DNA of 64,000 nt from Gnetum montanum (lineage: Eukaryota; Streptophyta; Gnetopsida; Gnetales; Gnetaceae): contig MNCI01007580.1 of NCBI GenBank assembly GCA_015680685.1, positions 493,409 through 557,408 on the forward strand, in the 5' to 3' direction. The notes under the pieces are model-generated. The model was not told the origin of the DNA. It was given only the letters and a program-made list of their open reading frames with translations, and searched no databases. A program made the translations under genes and the position numbers. Below are positions 1-11,898 of the stretch, in pieces (the stretch's first letter is position 1; the number at the start of each line of letters is the position of its first letter).

Positions 1-45
1 TCAAGTATTTTGAATGTTGTTGATGAGACCTAAGGGGGGGGGGGG

Positions 46-955
46 TGACTATTATGGAGGGTCCTCAATAGTAGATTCAACCATTGGAACTTTTCGACAT
101 ATGGGGCATTGATTTCATAGGTCTCATTGCACCCATGTCCAACGGGAAGGCATATATTATAGTAGTAGTTGACTACTACACAAAATGAATAGAAGTGGTA
201 GTCGTTACTGATTGTACATAATCCATTGCTGCCAAATTTATACAACAAAACATTGTGAATAGGTTTGGGATGCCACGTTCACTAATTTCTGACAATGGAA
301 CTCACTTCATAGGTGCCACCTTTAGAAAATTAATGCAACGCTTGGGGGTAGAACATAAATTAACAACACCTTGCCACCCCCAAGCCAACGGTCAAGTAGA
401 GGTAACCAACTAGGAGATTACAAAAATACTAAGTGTATCATTAGCAAATATAGGAAGGATTGAAGTAAAAAAATTAACAATAATCTTTGGGCTTATCATT
501 CAACTTGGAAGCTTCCTATTGGCTATTCTCCCTATGAGTTAGTGTATGGAAAACTTCCAACGCTCCTGATCCAATCCAAGCTTCGTACACTCTCAACGGC
601 CTGTGATCTAAACCTTGACCCATGTCTAGCACAGAAGGAAAGATTAATCAATCTAAATGTGTTAGATGAAAATCAATTAGTGGCCCTATCCTTGAATGAG
701 GTGAATAAAGCATTGAGAAAACAACGCCATGACCTCAAAATAAGGAAAGTAAAACTTTAACAAGGAGATAAGGTCCTCTACTGGAACCCCACACATGTAC
801 CTCAAAAGGAAAAATTTCAAACATTGTGGGAGGGACCTTATATAATTAATCAAACCTTTTTCTATGGGGCCACAATAATCTACAAACTTGACAACCCAAA
901 TAAAAAGCTGTTGGTCAACATTCAACAAGCAAAGCCTTTCCTAGAACTAAGATAG
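46..955 (+). pseudogene. Ty3/Gypsy integrase core and C-terminal tail, decayed
   Basis: Conceptual translation gives the integrase core with WGIDFIG, SDNGTHF and the GQVEVTN block, so the two Asp and the Glu of the DDE triad can be read. Several stops interrupt the frame. The tail continues to about 955 through a segment with LWEGPY and ends with KPFLELR, matching the intact-looking tail in element B at 32537-32761 (minus). Integrase would join the cDNA to host DNA; this copy cannot make a full protein. No chromodomain is visible, which fits a non-chromoviral lineage. Confidence 0.85.
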
Positions 956-1927
956 GCTAGTGCAATTACCGCCTCTATGAATGGACAACCACACTCTATT
1001 TTTTGGATCTCCCCCTTCCAACTTAGTCATGGGGAAGATGGCCATTCATGCTAACCATCAATATGGCTTCCCAATTTTTTCTACCTTTTTTTTCATGTTT
1101 TTGATTTTTACAAATTATTTACTTTACAAATTTTGGATTTTTCAAATTTTTCTAATTTTACATCCTTGTTAGTACTTTTGAACCTTTCTTGATTATTTTA
1201 CACTTTCTTATATATTTTTACTTTTTTTTATTTTGTTTTTATCAAGTGTGGTATTTCCTTATTTTTTCTACTAAAATTGCTTTATTATCACAAGACATAG
1301 TGCCACTGTTGTTTTTTACTAATGATGGTTTGTGCTTAATGTTGTGATTGTTGACGTCTGGATTCTATTTTTGAATTCTAATGTGTGATGACTTTGACAT
1401 GATTTATTTTTCATGGAACAGGTAGTGAGTCCACGTCATCTGCCCATCCAATAGACTCTATGGTTTTCCTTGTTTTGGGAATTTGAGGTCCCTTTCATTA
1501 AAGAAACTTTCAATTAATGAGTAACCTTGGTAGTTTCAGAATTGGGAAGGATTCAAAGGTTTGTAAAGGGTGTGACGTCAAGGGGACTCAATACTCTTTG
1601 TACTCTTCTACTTGCTTGAGTGCTTGAGTGTTTTTCATGGACTTATTATCATTCCAAACCACCCATTGAAGGAAGTCAAAATAACAATGTTGCATGGTGT
1701 GGTTCCCATTCAAAAAATAATAATGGAAATTCAAAGCACACCCCTTCGACATGATCAAGTCCTTGCATGGTGTGGTTCCCATTTCAAAAAAAAAAAAAAA
1801 CAATGGGAATTCAAAGCACATCCCTTAGACAAATAAACGAGCTACAAGCACTGGTATGGAACTCGAACAACATGTACATATGCTTGAAGGTCCCCTCTAA
1901 CTAAGGCCCTCTCTCTCACTTCCATAA
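956..1927 (+). other. Non-coding spacer of element Z between integrase and ORF3
   Basis: T-rich sequence with a polypurine-like block near 1020-1036 and homopolymer A runs near 1786-1800. The stretch about 1750-1915 recurs in element B (minus, about 31800-31990) and again near 63480-63640, so it is a conserved part of the element's internal spacer. No gene is seen. Confidence 0.6.
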
Positions 1928-4012
1928 TTGCTACACTGGGAGATTGAGAAGAGTTTCAAAGAAAATGAATGTGGAAGGAAGACCTTACCCTTTCCATGCC
2001 TCATCCAAAAACTTTGCAAGAGGGTAGGAATTGTTCACTACTCTAACGATACACTCAGGCATACTCCTTTGGCTTCATGGTTCAAGATCATGAAAAAGAA
2101 GATGCCAATGATGACTCAATTAGAGGAGCAGCCACCACCACCACCCACTCAGGGAATAGTGCCAGAGGCCTGCGTAGCCATTAAGCATTTATGAAAAATT
2201 TGAGAACAACTCTTGAGCAAATAAGAGCAACATGCAGGAATGAGTGGGGCAGATCCATTTGTGTACCAGCTAGTAATGAGTCATCTTAATGAGGTGGCTT
2301 GAATAGTTAGCCAAATGGAGAAGGGTGGTCCAATCTTCTTTGCCCAAAGAACATAGTTGCCCATGAGGTTGGATGTCAACACTCAGGAGGTGATGGTGTC
2401 ACTATTGCAATACCATCTATTCCTAGAAATCTTTGGGAATGTTGCCACTTTCTTGATGCGACTATAGAAAGGCGAAGGGGCAACTATCTTGGTGATGCAA
2501 CACCAAGGATAGGAGATAGCAGTTGAAGTGGTTACTAACCATGTTGTAGAAGCATTGAATGCACCTATGACATCTATACCAGCCATATCTGCACTGCAAG
2601 ATATGCAAACATCCATAGGAGCGATTACTAGGAAATTAAATGTAGCTTAGCATGAAAAATTGCTAGAACGAATGGTGGGAATTGAGCAACTAACTCTGGA
2701 AATATTTGGTCTTTCAAAAAACATCACTATGACCCAATTAGAGCTATTGAATGCAAAGGTAGATGTATTATTTTAGAGGGGCAACTAGAAATGGCTTAAG
2801 AGAAAAATCAACGCTCAGCCACGGAGGTTTCCAAACTTCGTTCCAAACTTGTGGATCCTATAATCCTCATCCCAGTAGTGACAAGAGATAAAGCTCTCAA
2901 ACAGTTTCAAGAATGATTTCAAAAAGTTGAGGAGGATGTAGTAATGGCCATCTTTAAATAGTTTGTAGTTGGAACCTAAAACATACTCAATCTAGAGGGA
3001 CTTGAATTCGATGCGCTAAGAGAATGAAACATTGACCACATAGAATTATTGCCTACAAAATGTTGATGCTCAGAAGGGTCAAATGTAAGAATTTATTCAT
3101 TAATAGCAAGAGCATCTTCTTAGTGTAAACACTGAACTGAGGAAATTGGCCATGGAAAATCGCAATTTGTCAATGGAGGAGGTATGCATCTTGCGTTAGA
3201 ATTCTACCATCGAGATTTCTGCTTGGAATAATGAAGCCCTCAAATTTGAGAAAGTGAAAAATCGCTACAAGAAGCAGGTTGGCTTGTAGAAAGAAGTTAA
3301 TGAGAAACAGATCTAGATGACAAAGTCAAAAATGAATGAAGTCCTCCAACAACTCCAACAAGGAAGAGAAGTGTGGCAACCCATCATTGATAGGATTGAT
3401 GCCTATAACAAAGCGTAGATCCACTTAAAGGAGTTGCAGATCAAGGAAATGATACAATATATGGAGTTAGCCAATGTCTGTTATGCAAACCTAGTAATGC
3501 TGACTGCCAGACGACCACTGTCGAAGTTAGAAAAATAAGTGGCTAGCTTGTATTTGCTATACGAAGCTACGTTCAAACACTACAAGGACACTAAGAAAAA
3601 GCTTGAGATTGCTAACACTGAACTTGAAGTTCTCAGAGGGCGATTTAGAGATCAACAATCTATGGCTAAGAACCTAGCCAGATGGATGAATGACTACCAA
3701 GAGCTGAAGAACACAGTCAGGGCATTCGACATTGAATGCAAATAGTTCGCTACCTAGTTCATCAATGTAAAGGAGTTATTTTCAACAATATTGTGTCCTT
3801 GGGATGTGCTCATTCCAACCCACATTGGGAAAGCTACATGGATGGTGCATGATCCTAGGAGTAAGGAGGAGAAAATGAAAGCACTACTAGATGCTTTCCA
3901 CCTCCCGCTTGAAGTTGCAGTAGCAATAGGATAGCTACAACCACCACTTGTGTGTGAAGCTAGTGAAGGTCCCTTAGAGCCTCAGGAACCACCTTCGCCT
4001 GGGATCATTTGA
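1928..4012 (+). pseudogene. ORF3 of element Z, 5'-truncated and decayed (coiled-coil protein)
   Basis: The first residues match the LPFxCLIxKLCKRVGI block of the better preserved ORF3 of element A (12043-12843). The sequence around 3100-3745 matches the coiled-coil half: SMEEV, then ANTELEV with its conserved surroundings. The natural end is a TGA at 4010-4012. The first third of ORF3 is missing, so spacer is joined directly to mid-ORF sequence. Frame-breaking stops are mostly TAA or TAG where element A or the surrounding frame implies Gln. The role of the protein is unknown. Confidence 0.75.
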
Positions 4013-4261
4013 TCTTCTCCAATAGCTTCACAACATTAAGGAACATGCTATCTGATTTTTGAAAGGTTGAGTCATGGTGTTCAATTTTGTGTCTTGAACA
4101 CCACCATTTTTTGTAATGTGTTTGATTAATAAACTTGGGTACTCCATTTTTTGTCAAGTCAGTTAGTTTGTTTTGTTTGAGAAAAAGTTAGTTAATAATC
4201 CCATACCTTCCCAATTTTGTAAAAGAACTCAAGGATGAGTTTTCATTTAGTCATGGGAGTA

Positions 4262-5167
4262 TGATGAGTTATGTTTTGTCAGCTACATCGACAAGACCTT
4301 GTTGATGTGACCTTGTCATCTGGGCCTCATTGACGAGGCCTAATTGATGCATCATATCATGTGTCGATGTGGCCCCGTGAACATAGTGCCTATAGTCGGC
4401 TATAAATACGTGTGTAGCCTTATTTATGGCAAGTAGAGATTGTAGTTACAGCAAAGCTCTTACAACTTTTCCATTTGAAAGTTAGAATTTTTCCCCTGAG
4501 TGCCTGCAGCAAGAGTTATTGAGTGTATGGATCTTTATTCGAGCATTGTTGTACTTGAGCACAATAGTGTGTGTGGCAATAAAGATGAGCTTTTTGATAA
4601 ACCTTGCAGCACTTTGGATAGATTAGCTATTTCAATTATGCATTCAATGATTTTAATTATTTATTAAATATTTTCTAGTTATTACATTAATGAAGCAATT
4701 AAGCCAAATAGATTACACACATAAGTACGACCGCTTCGAGCATACAATGTATTCACTTGGTAATCCCAACAGCATTATTGCTTGGTATGCCGAATAGCGT
4801 AGCGCTTGGTCACCCAGTAGTTGATACGTGGGTTCAGGATGTGCATGGAAAGTGGGATCAGATGCTTATGTTAGGAGTAGTTAAATGCTAGTTAATTTAG
4901 ATTAGTTAATCAAATTCCTTTTATCTACATTTTGAGCACCAAACTATAAAACACAAAATGATAAAAATTGGATGCTTCAGTTACACTTAACCATACTAAC
5001 AAACATCACAAGTGTAATTGGGAAGACAATGATTGACCTTAGGGCTAGATTCACTTTCTAAAGAACTAGTGCATTGGAAATAATAAAGTCCATGAAATAC
5101 GACTAGATCACACATGAACGCTTTGTGATTCATATGGTTGGGTGTAGGGGTACCTCATCACTCATCA
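4262..5167 (+). repeat. 3' LTR of element Z
   Basis: It starts TGATGAG directly after a purine-rich GTCATGGGAGTA tract and ends CACTCATCA, the TGATGA/TCATCA termini used by every LTR here. A TATAAATA box lies near 4401. Its U3 carries a degenerate run of CATCGACAAG/TTGATGTG-type short inverted repeats instead of the GATATC arrays of the A and B types. The length is 906 bp. Confidence 0.88.
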
Positions 5168-6987
5168 AAATGGATTAAAGAATAATTTTTGGGATAAAGG
5201 GAATGATGAAAAATACTTGTAAAATGAGTTGAAAAATAAATTGAGAGAATGGGAATTTCCATCCGCATCTTACAAAGAATTGTTTGGTGTGAGTGTAAGT
5301 TTATTATGAGATTTATGAATGGATCATTGATTGGTAGTTGTGGTTGTAAGTAGAGTTAGCATGAGAGAGTCGGTTGGTTCATAGGGTAACCCTGGTTGTC
5401 GGATTAAGCCTTATTTTACTATGGCCCTTGTAAGGGATCCATCTTGAGTAAGGGAAGAATTTGATCATTTCTTAGTTCTTTATTTGACATTTTAGAAGGT
5501 TAGAAGTATCTTTGAACAATTTATTTGTTGGGATTGATATATTGTAGATAGAGTTGTACATCACATTAAGGATCTTGAAACCAATAAAAGACCTGCGGAC
5601 ATATTTAGTAGGTTTGACACTAGGCGTTGAAAGACATATACATGGCAAAATTTAATATATGATACACATGATAAAAATGAGTAAAGGGTGCTAACTCTAC
5701 ATGGTTGTTAGGTGGTGGTAGTGGGAAGAGTTTTTATTTAATATTTTTATAATGCTTCTATGATTGATGGTTCTATGCTTGATGTTTTTTTTATAATACT
5801 AACAATTTTATGCAAGGCATGTACCCCACTCCATACACCTCAATTCCATGGCACATCTCAATAGATCACATAGGAAATAATTATAATGCTAACCTTACTT
5901 GATCATATTTATGCTAATCCTTTTAGGATAATTTTAGGAAACGATGGCACTGGTAGACTTGAGGATAATAATGAAGTGTAGATCAAGGTGTCTGATTTTT
6001 GTAAAATTTGGGATTCATGTTGAGAGATGCTTAAAGCATGTTTTGCCTTTATATGTTGTTTTATATTTAGGAATTAACTTGGATATGGCATTTTGATAGT
6101 GTAAATTAGACATGTGCTGATTTAATTTCCATGCATATGATGCTATTTTGGCATAATAAATCTTTTTAAACTACATGTCTAGATAGGGTAATTCTTCTAT
6201 TTTTATAGTAATGCTTTTACTTATCTTCCTTTATAACTTATTTCTTTTCCAAGTTGGTTAAGCTTGCTAAGGGAAACCATAGTCACAGGGTAAGCACACT
6301 TTTGTTGTCAATTGGTTATTACTATTTATCAATTTTTCTTGCCTATTGGAGCTTGTTCAAACCTAAATTAAACTGAGATATTCATAGAAACCCCTTGGGC
6401 ATCTCATTGTCCTTCCTTCTCTTCTTTGTGTGTCCTGATCTTTCACACTTCTATCTTGATCTAAGTTAAGGCGTATGGCAAAAAGTATATTATGCATGAA
6501 ATTGATTTTACTTCAAATGCACTCTTCATCATGGTGGTACTCTTACTAGTGCTTGATTACTCACTCCTCAAGTTCTTAGAACTTCATGTACATCTGTGTG
6601 TGATTAAGCACCTCTTACTTGTGCTTATAGAAATATGTGTGAATGTCTACAAGTATTTTTAAGATTTAAATTGTATCGAGTTAGTTTGCATTCTCTTTTT
6701 ATCTCATTTGCCTAATTTCCTATTATGTCATTTTGTATCTAATCCACTTATGTTTATTCCTGTGGATCAACAATTTGGTCATTGATATAGATCCAAGCGC
6801 ATACTAAATATTTCATTATACAAGTCACTTGAAACATGTAGACCTGAATTTACTATAAAAATCATGAAAAATGTCTGAATACTAAGAGTATGAGTAATAC
6901 AAAATATTCCATGACATAACATTCTTTTAACATTTTATATTCCAACTCGCATTTCATATTTCATCATCATATGAATCATACTCCTTT
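5168..6987. other. AT-rich spacer without a recognisable gene
   Basis: Between the 3' LTR of Z and the target site of A. No ORF of convincing length, no LTR ends and no clear tandem array was seen. It may be old host or transposon DNA. Confidence 0.5.
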
Positions 6988-6992
6988 ATTCA

Positions 6993-7858
6993 TGATGAAT
7001 CGTGATTCATCTGGTTGCGATATTGGACCCACGATATCGAATACGTGATATCGCACCCAACAACGATATCAGATCTACGATATCGTGGTTCCTATGTGGG
7101 TCTATAAATACACATGTAGGCAGACAAGATGGAAGTCATTAGTCCTTAGTCTTTCTGTCAGTTTTAAGAGTCNCACCCAACAACGATATCAGATCTACGA
7201 TATCGTGGTTCCTATGTGGGTCTATAAATACACATGTAGGCAGACGAGATGGAAGTCATTAGTCCTTAGTCTTTCTGTCAGTTTTAAGAGTCAAGTTTAG
7301 TGTATGATCTTTTTGTCATTTTTTCCTCTCAACTCTTTTCTCCTAGTGCATGCCTGCAGTGTGATGATTATAATTGTACGACATCCTTTATTTGAGTGTG
7401 ACGTACTTGGACATGCACATGACCAGTAATAAAGATCGATATTACTTCATCATTGCAGCATTTACTTAGTTTAATTATTTAATTATTATTGTTATTTATT
7501 GCTTGATTAAGTCATACTCATTCCATGTTTAAGGAGTTTAGGGTGAAGAGGTTAGCTTAGATTCTCTCCCTCTATTTTCTCTTAGCATAACTCTCTCTCC
7601 CTTTTCCTCCTAGCTTAGCTAAGATTATCTTCCATCACCTTCAGGAGTAGCATTAGTTTAGGAACACATCGTACACCTCACTCTGGACTAAACCATACGT
7701 GACAAAGCAATTATTGGTCCAGGTGGGAAGACAGTGAACTACGATCAGCGAGTAATAATTTAGATACCACAACTAGCCCATCTGTAGAGTTCGACCACAT
7801 CGTGCATGAAACACTCGTATTCGTATGGTTAAGTGTAGGGGTACCTCACCACTCATTA
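6993..7858 (+). repeat. 5' LTR of element A, rearranged
   Basis: Starts TGATGAATCG and ends CTCATTA, one change from the canonical TCATCA. It carries GATATC palindromes (7017-7088), a TATAAATA box and an AATAAA signal near 7427. Compared with the 3' LTR it has a 119-bp direct duplication around a single N, a 46-bp inverted segment (7505-7550), and lacks about 150 bp next to that inversion. Confidence 0.92.
7054..7292 (+). repeat. 119-bp direct duplication separated by one N
   Basis: Positions 7054-7172 and 7174-7292 are the same except for one base (A/G in the CAAGATGG versus CGAGATGG segment). The ambiguous base at 7173 sits exactly between them. The 3' LTR of the same element has a single copy. 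An unresolved contig overlap explains this better than a biological duplication. Confidence 0.85.
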
Positions 7859-7859
7859 T

Positions 7860-7877
7860 TGGCACCGTTGCCAGGGA
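7860..7877 (+). promoter_or_regulatory. Primer binding site of element A (tRNA-Asp type)
   Basis: TGGCACCGTTGCCAGGGA, directly after the 5' LTR, differs by two bases from the tRNA-Asp complement used by Athila-like elements. The same position is filled by related sequences in B, D and H. Confidence 0.8.
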
Positions 7878-7994
7878 CGGTGCTAGTTATTTAGATTAAT
7901 TACATCATACAAGATCGCTGTAACAAAGTATTCACGATACATCTTTTAGAAAAGAAAATTAATTTCGATTAAGTCACACACAAATTCACACACA

Positions 7995-9979
7995 ATGCCT
8001 CTCTCACAAGACTATGATAACATAACAACCAGTAAGGAAATTCATTGGAGAACCAATGAATTATATGATGATGAAGATGAAGTTTGGAGTATCCAATCTG
8101 ATGAAGGGGTTTCCTATAAGCATAAACGAAGACAACATCATCCCAACTCACGAATGCATGACGATAAACCCCTATTGGCCACTACAAGCCTAATGCAAAT
8201 ACAAGAGGCTGTTCAAATATCTCGCAGGCATCGCAAGGAAAGCCGTCTACCTAGGCTTGATTTAAACAACTTTCCCAAATTTTTAGGAGGCTATGATTTA
8301 GATTTGCAACAACATTTACAAGCCTTCTATGATGCCTATGCATGGAACAACATTGATAATGGGTGGCAAAAACTTAAGCTCTTTCCTATGAAACTCATTG
8401 GCCATGCAAACGTATGGTATAGGTCTTTAAAACCAAAATCAATTTGACATTGGCCAACAATGGTAGAGCTCTTCAATGAAAGATATCAAACTTATGCAAG
8501 AGTGTCAGCCTTGAGGAGACAAATCCAAGAATGGAAACAAGAGAAATATGAACCCTTGGACATGGCCTTAGAAAGATATTATGCACTATTAAACAACTGC
8601 CCATGCCATGAGTTCTCTGAGGAAAGGCTAATGTACCACATTATTAATGGGCTCCGTAATGAAACAAGGGAGACCCTAGGAATGTATGCCCAAGGTCAAC
8701 TATATGAGCTATGAACCCATCAACTCCAAGAGCTTATTAAGCGGGTAGTAAAAGAAGAAGGAGAAATGGCTAGATGGGAGAATGTTGAACAATCTCAATG
8801 GGACCAAAATCTCAACTTAACAAAGGTCCATAAGCAAGAAAAGGAGAAATCAACTCACCTCAAGGAGATGGAACCACCTTTGCCAGTACTACAATCATTG
8901 GATGAAATTGAGGCAAAGATCAATAAGATGATGGAATGGATGCATAAAAAATGTGAAGAATATGCCAACGTTATTGGAGATAGAGTCATGACGAACCAAA
9001 AAGCAAGATGAAACACCTTTAGAAAATCGGAAAGAAGGGTAGAAGAGAATAAGAACTTAACTGCCAATCATATGTATTAATGCAACATTTGCTTGTACAA
9101 TCACCCCAAGGGCCAATGTCCAATCTTGTCACATTTACAAGAGCATTTGGAAAGAGTGTTACATCTAGAGTTCATACAGAGATACTATGTTCGATCACAG
9201 TGGCAACAATCCCAGTTGTGGGGGAGGCCACCCTCAAACTGGTTACACCCTTCATACCATCCGAATCTCAGTGCTTATCAAGTCCAACATCTTATTTTTC
9301 CAATTGGGTCAACATCCTCTATCTCACCACATTATTATCATTCTCCCCAATGCTATCAACCCGTATCCTCTCCAACACAACCACCACCTTGGATACCTTA
9401 CACATCTCCTCAATTTTAATATTCTCACCCTTCACCTCCTTCTACATCGCCACCAAGTGTTCCAGAGGGTTTTGCACCACAACACCAACCCACGAATGTT
9501 AGTTGTGTTGTTACTATCAACAGCAGTGCGAATCCTCCACAACATCATAGGCGTCCCTTCTTTAGACATGACCATAAGAAGGGACATCACAATTTTGAGC
9601 CCACTGTACCTTCCAAACCAGCACAAGTCCAACATTGTGGTGCAGCTCTCTCCTCGAATCCAACGCCTCATGTTACTTTCTCTGAGCTAGCAACAAATAC
9701 TCCAACAACCATATGGCCCAATGAATATAGCCACCAAAGGAGACAGATCGATCCTTGCATACCATCTTACAATCACAGGTGTCATAATGGGTCAACCACT
9801 CATCAATTAACTACACTTTATAAATTGCCCCACTATGCTTACTATAATCAAGTGTGTGAACCCCAATGGGGTAAGTATGACCGAGTCCCAACATTTCCAA
9901 CATGCAAGGATCCCAATTCTTCATTTATTAATCCTAGCCATGCTCAACCATTTAGCTGTGGGGAATGCCCCCCATTCTA
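7995..9979 (+). pseudogene. gag polyprotein of element A, decayed
   Basis: Begins ATGCCTCTCTCACAAGAC, 117 bp after the primer site. The capsid-like part reads to about 8714 with two blocks: one around LDLNNFPKFLGGYD, and one with MVELFNERYQTYARVSALRRQIQEW. They are separated by a TGA where an Arg codon (CGA) is likely. A third block runs 8766-9011. A zinc knuckle follows at 9081-9119, then a Pro/Gln/His-rich tail disrupted by frame changes. Homologous blocks occur in B (36600-38740, minus) and C (41100-43030, minus). Gag would form the particle and bind RNA; this copy has stops and frameshifts. Confidence 0.85.
9081..9119 (+). other. Variant gag zinc knuckle, CX2CX3HX4C
   Basis: The residues CNICLYNHPKGQC have three residues between the second Cys and the His, not the usual four. 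The same short spacing occurs in B at 36863-36901 and in C near 41300, where the second Cys has become Tyr. Confidence 0.75.
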
Positions 9980-11324
9980 ATGACAAGCAGGATTAATAAA
10001 TATTTTTCATTTTCTTTAATTTTGAAATTTTTGTTTTTCAGTTTTTCACTTTTTCAACTTATTATCTTTTTATCTTTTTATCTTTTTGTAAGTAATCTCA
10101 TCCACGAATAAAACACTCATGTGACTCATTGGTTGAGGTGTTGTTCTATGCTATCAAGTCTTAGGTGACTAATTATTTGAACAGCGAGCCCACAACATCC
10201 ACTTAAACATTCTATTAAGGGGTTCTACCCTGGGTACAATGATATTCTTAATTATTAAAACTTAAAGTAACCTTGTGTTATCATACCTTGAGTGAAGAAG
10301 GATGGACTAAGAGGGAATGGCTAGGGTGTAGCATCAAGGGGACTTGTGGATTCTCTTTGGTGACATCTGTGGCAGTTATCATGTAGCTTGGTTGTACTAA
10401 GATCCTTGTAGATCTAACGAAAAGTGGGAGTAAGAGTAATCGAAAGGCACTCAACCAGAAATAATAATAATAAATAATAATGCTATTATAGGGAGTCCCA
10501 TTCGTCCAATGATTTTGCTTCTCTGGATAAGGTAATACTTCAAAAATAAAAAACGAGTGCCACAAGCAAAATCACTTCTCCCTTGAACGAAACGCCAAGT
10601 GATTGTACACCTTGTTGTCATGGTGCTCTTATGGTTGTCCATCATTGGACGAAGTAATGTGATGTCACTGATCGGAGGAATGGACTTGGTTCTGATTTCG
10701 GAATGATGGGTTAATGACACATTAATCATGTCTTACACGCGGGATTCATTGTGCCTTGGGTCCATTACCTCATGTCCCGCTCTCTACAATCCCTTCTACA
10801 ATTCCCGTCACCTCGCTATTTGTGTACTTGTGACTCAGGTAGCCTAGGATTCATCTCTCATCGTGGTGATATTTAAATGTGTGTTTTGCGAAATTGGTGT
10901 AGATTGCATTTAACCCTTCTAATGCCCACAAACATTTTAAGGTGTGGTTATGCAAGGGCACTATAGGTTGGAACCTGCTTTGGGGAGGACGCACTTGCGT
11001 AACCCTTGTAATTTGCACTTGTAACACATCTTCCGCACATCATCTTATACCCTCTATGCATTACCAACGTTCTTCTTTCCCTTATCATCCTTCAAGTTCA
11101 AACATCCCTATGAGCTCACACATGTCCTTTTCCCCCTTACTCTTCATGATTTTCATTGTCAAATTTTACACTGTTATACTCTTTGTGCCTTCAGGACTAA
11201 TTTGTATTACCCTGGACCCCTTTCCATTGACTTACACATCCTCAATTTATACCTCGGAGTTTCAAAAAATTAAAAAATTTAATTAAAATTTGGTAACTTT
11301 TCCAAATACCCCATTTTCGATCAG

Positions 11325-11405
11325 ACATGATATCGAGTTCCCGATATCGGGTCCCCACTAGCGGGTACACGATATCACGTCATTAAATTATATATATACA
11401 TGGGC
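11325..11405 (+). promoter_or_regulatory. Internal promoter-like segment upstream of ORF3
   Basis: Three GATATC palindromes (in GATATCGAG, CGATATCGGG and CGATATCACG) precede an AT-rich TATA-like tract and the ACATGGG motif. This is the same order as in the element's own LTR (palindromes, TATAAATA, ACATG/TGGG). It lies about 500 bp before the ORF3 ATG. Function is inferred only from this resemblance. Confidence 0.4.
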
Positions 11406-11869
11406 CCCCCATGCCTATCAACATCATTTGCAACTGTTCACACAAGGGAGGGTTTTCAAATTTTCTTCTATGACTTGCTGTTGCACATCTCTTGCTTCAC
11501 TCATCATAACTCACTCGCTGGTGCTTTGATTTTCATTCCTTCTGAACCTACTTGAACCCGGAATGTTCAGCTTAGTTGTGGGGGAGGGGTACATGCCAAT
11601 GTGCATAAATTTTTTGAAATTCGTGATCGCCCGAAGGACACTGTCAACGGTAATTAGTTATAAAAATAATAATAAACATGTGCCAAAAACAATTACATCT
11701 CCTTATCTATACCAGGAATTACACTTTGAAACCACCTAAGCAAAGTGGACCAAATATACAAATCTTTTGGGGACATTTCCATAAAAACTTCTAACCTTAA
11801 AATCACACGAAATCAGAACAAACTCATTAAGGCAAGAAGTAAGGTATAACTTAACTTGGGTAAACATCC

Positions 11870-11898
11870 TTACTAATTCTTGACCTGTGTGATTGCAG
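11870..11898 (+). promoter_or_regulatory. Putative 3' splice site before ORF3
   Basis: A TACTAAT branch-like motif, a T/G-rich stretch and TTGCAG lie directly before the ORF3 ATG at 11899. The equivalent point in element B (minus) also has a T/G-rich stretch, GTGCAG and ATG. This suggests that ORF3 was made from a spliced subgenomic RNA; the donor was not identified. Confidence 0.4.

Larger units (their letters stand above)
1..5167 (+). mobile_element. Element Z: 3' part of a decayed Ty3/Gypsy retrotransposon
   Basis: The window opens inside this element. In order it holds an integrase remnant, an AT-rich spacer, a decayed ORF3 with coiled-coil character, a conserved stretch before the polypurine tract, and a 3' LTR. 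It is the copy that shows ORF3 lying between integrase and the 3' LTR. Many in-frame stops show it is inactive. The 5' part lies outside the window. The five bases after the LTR (AAATG) would be its target duplication, but the other side is not available. Confidence 0.85.
9980..11898 (+). other. Internal spacer of element A, with a second U3-like promoter segment
   Basis: No pol domain and no long ORF is present. The part about 10560-11010 is shared, in order, with C (about 29060-29550, minus) and B (about 31370-31750, minus), so it is an inherited spacer. At 11325-11405 a cluster of GATATC palindromes is followed by a TATATATATA tract and ACATGGG, echoing the LTR promoter. Near 11575-11600 is a polypurine-like tract, and 11870-11898 looks like a branch site plus 3' splice site. 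Confidence 0.65.

Noticed and set aside
7085-7300. 71-codon frame with an internal repeat in the A 5' LTR
   Set aside because: It is created by the 119-bp duplication around the N and lies in a non-coding LTR.
9080-9690. Overlapping plus-strand frames in the gag tail of A (140, 108 and 167 codons)
   Set aside because: They are alternative frames of one Pro/His/Gln-rich gag tail, opened by low-complexity composition and frameshifts.
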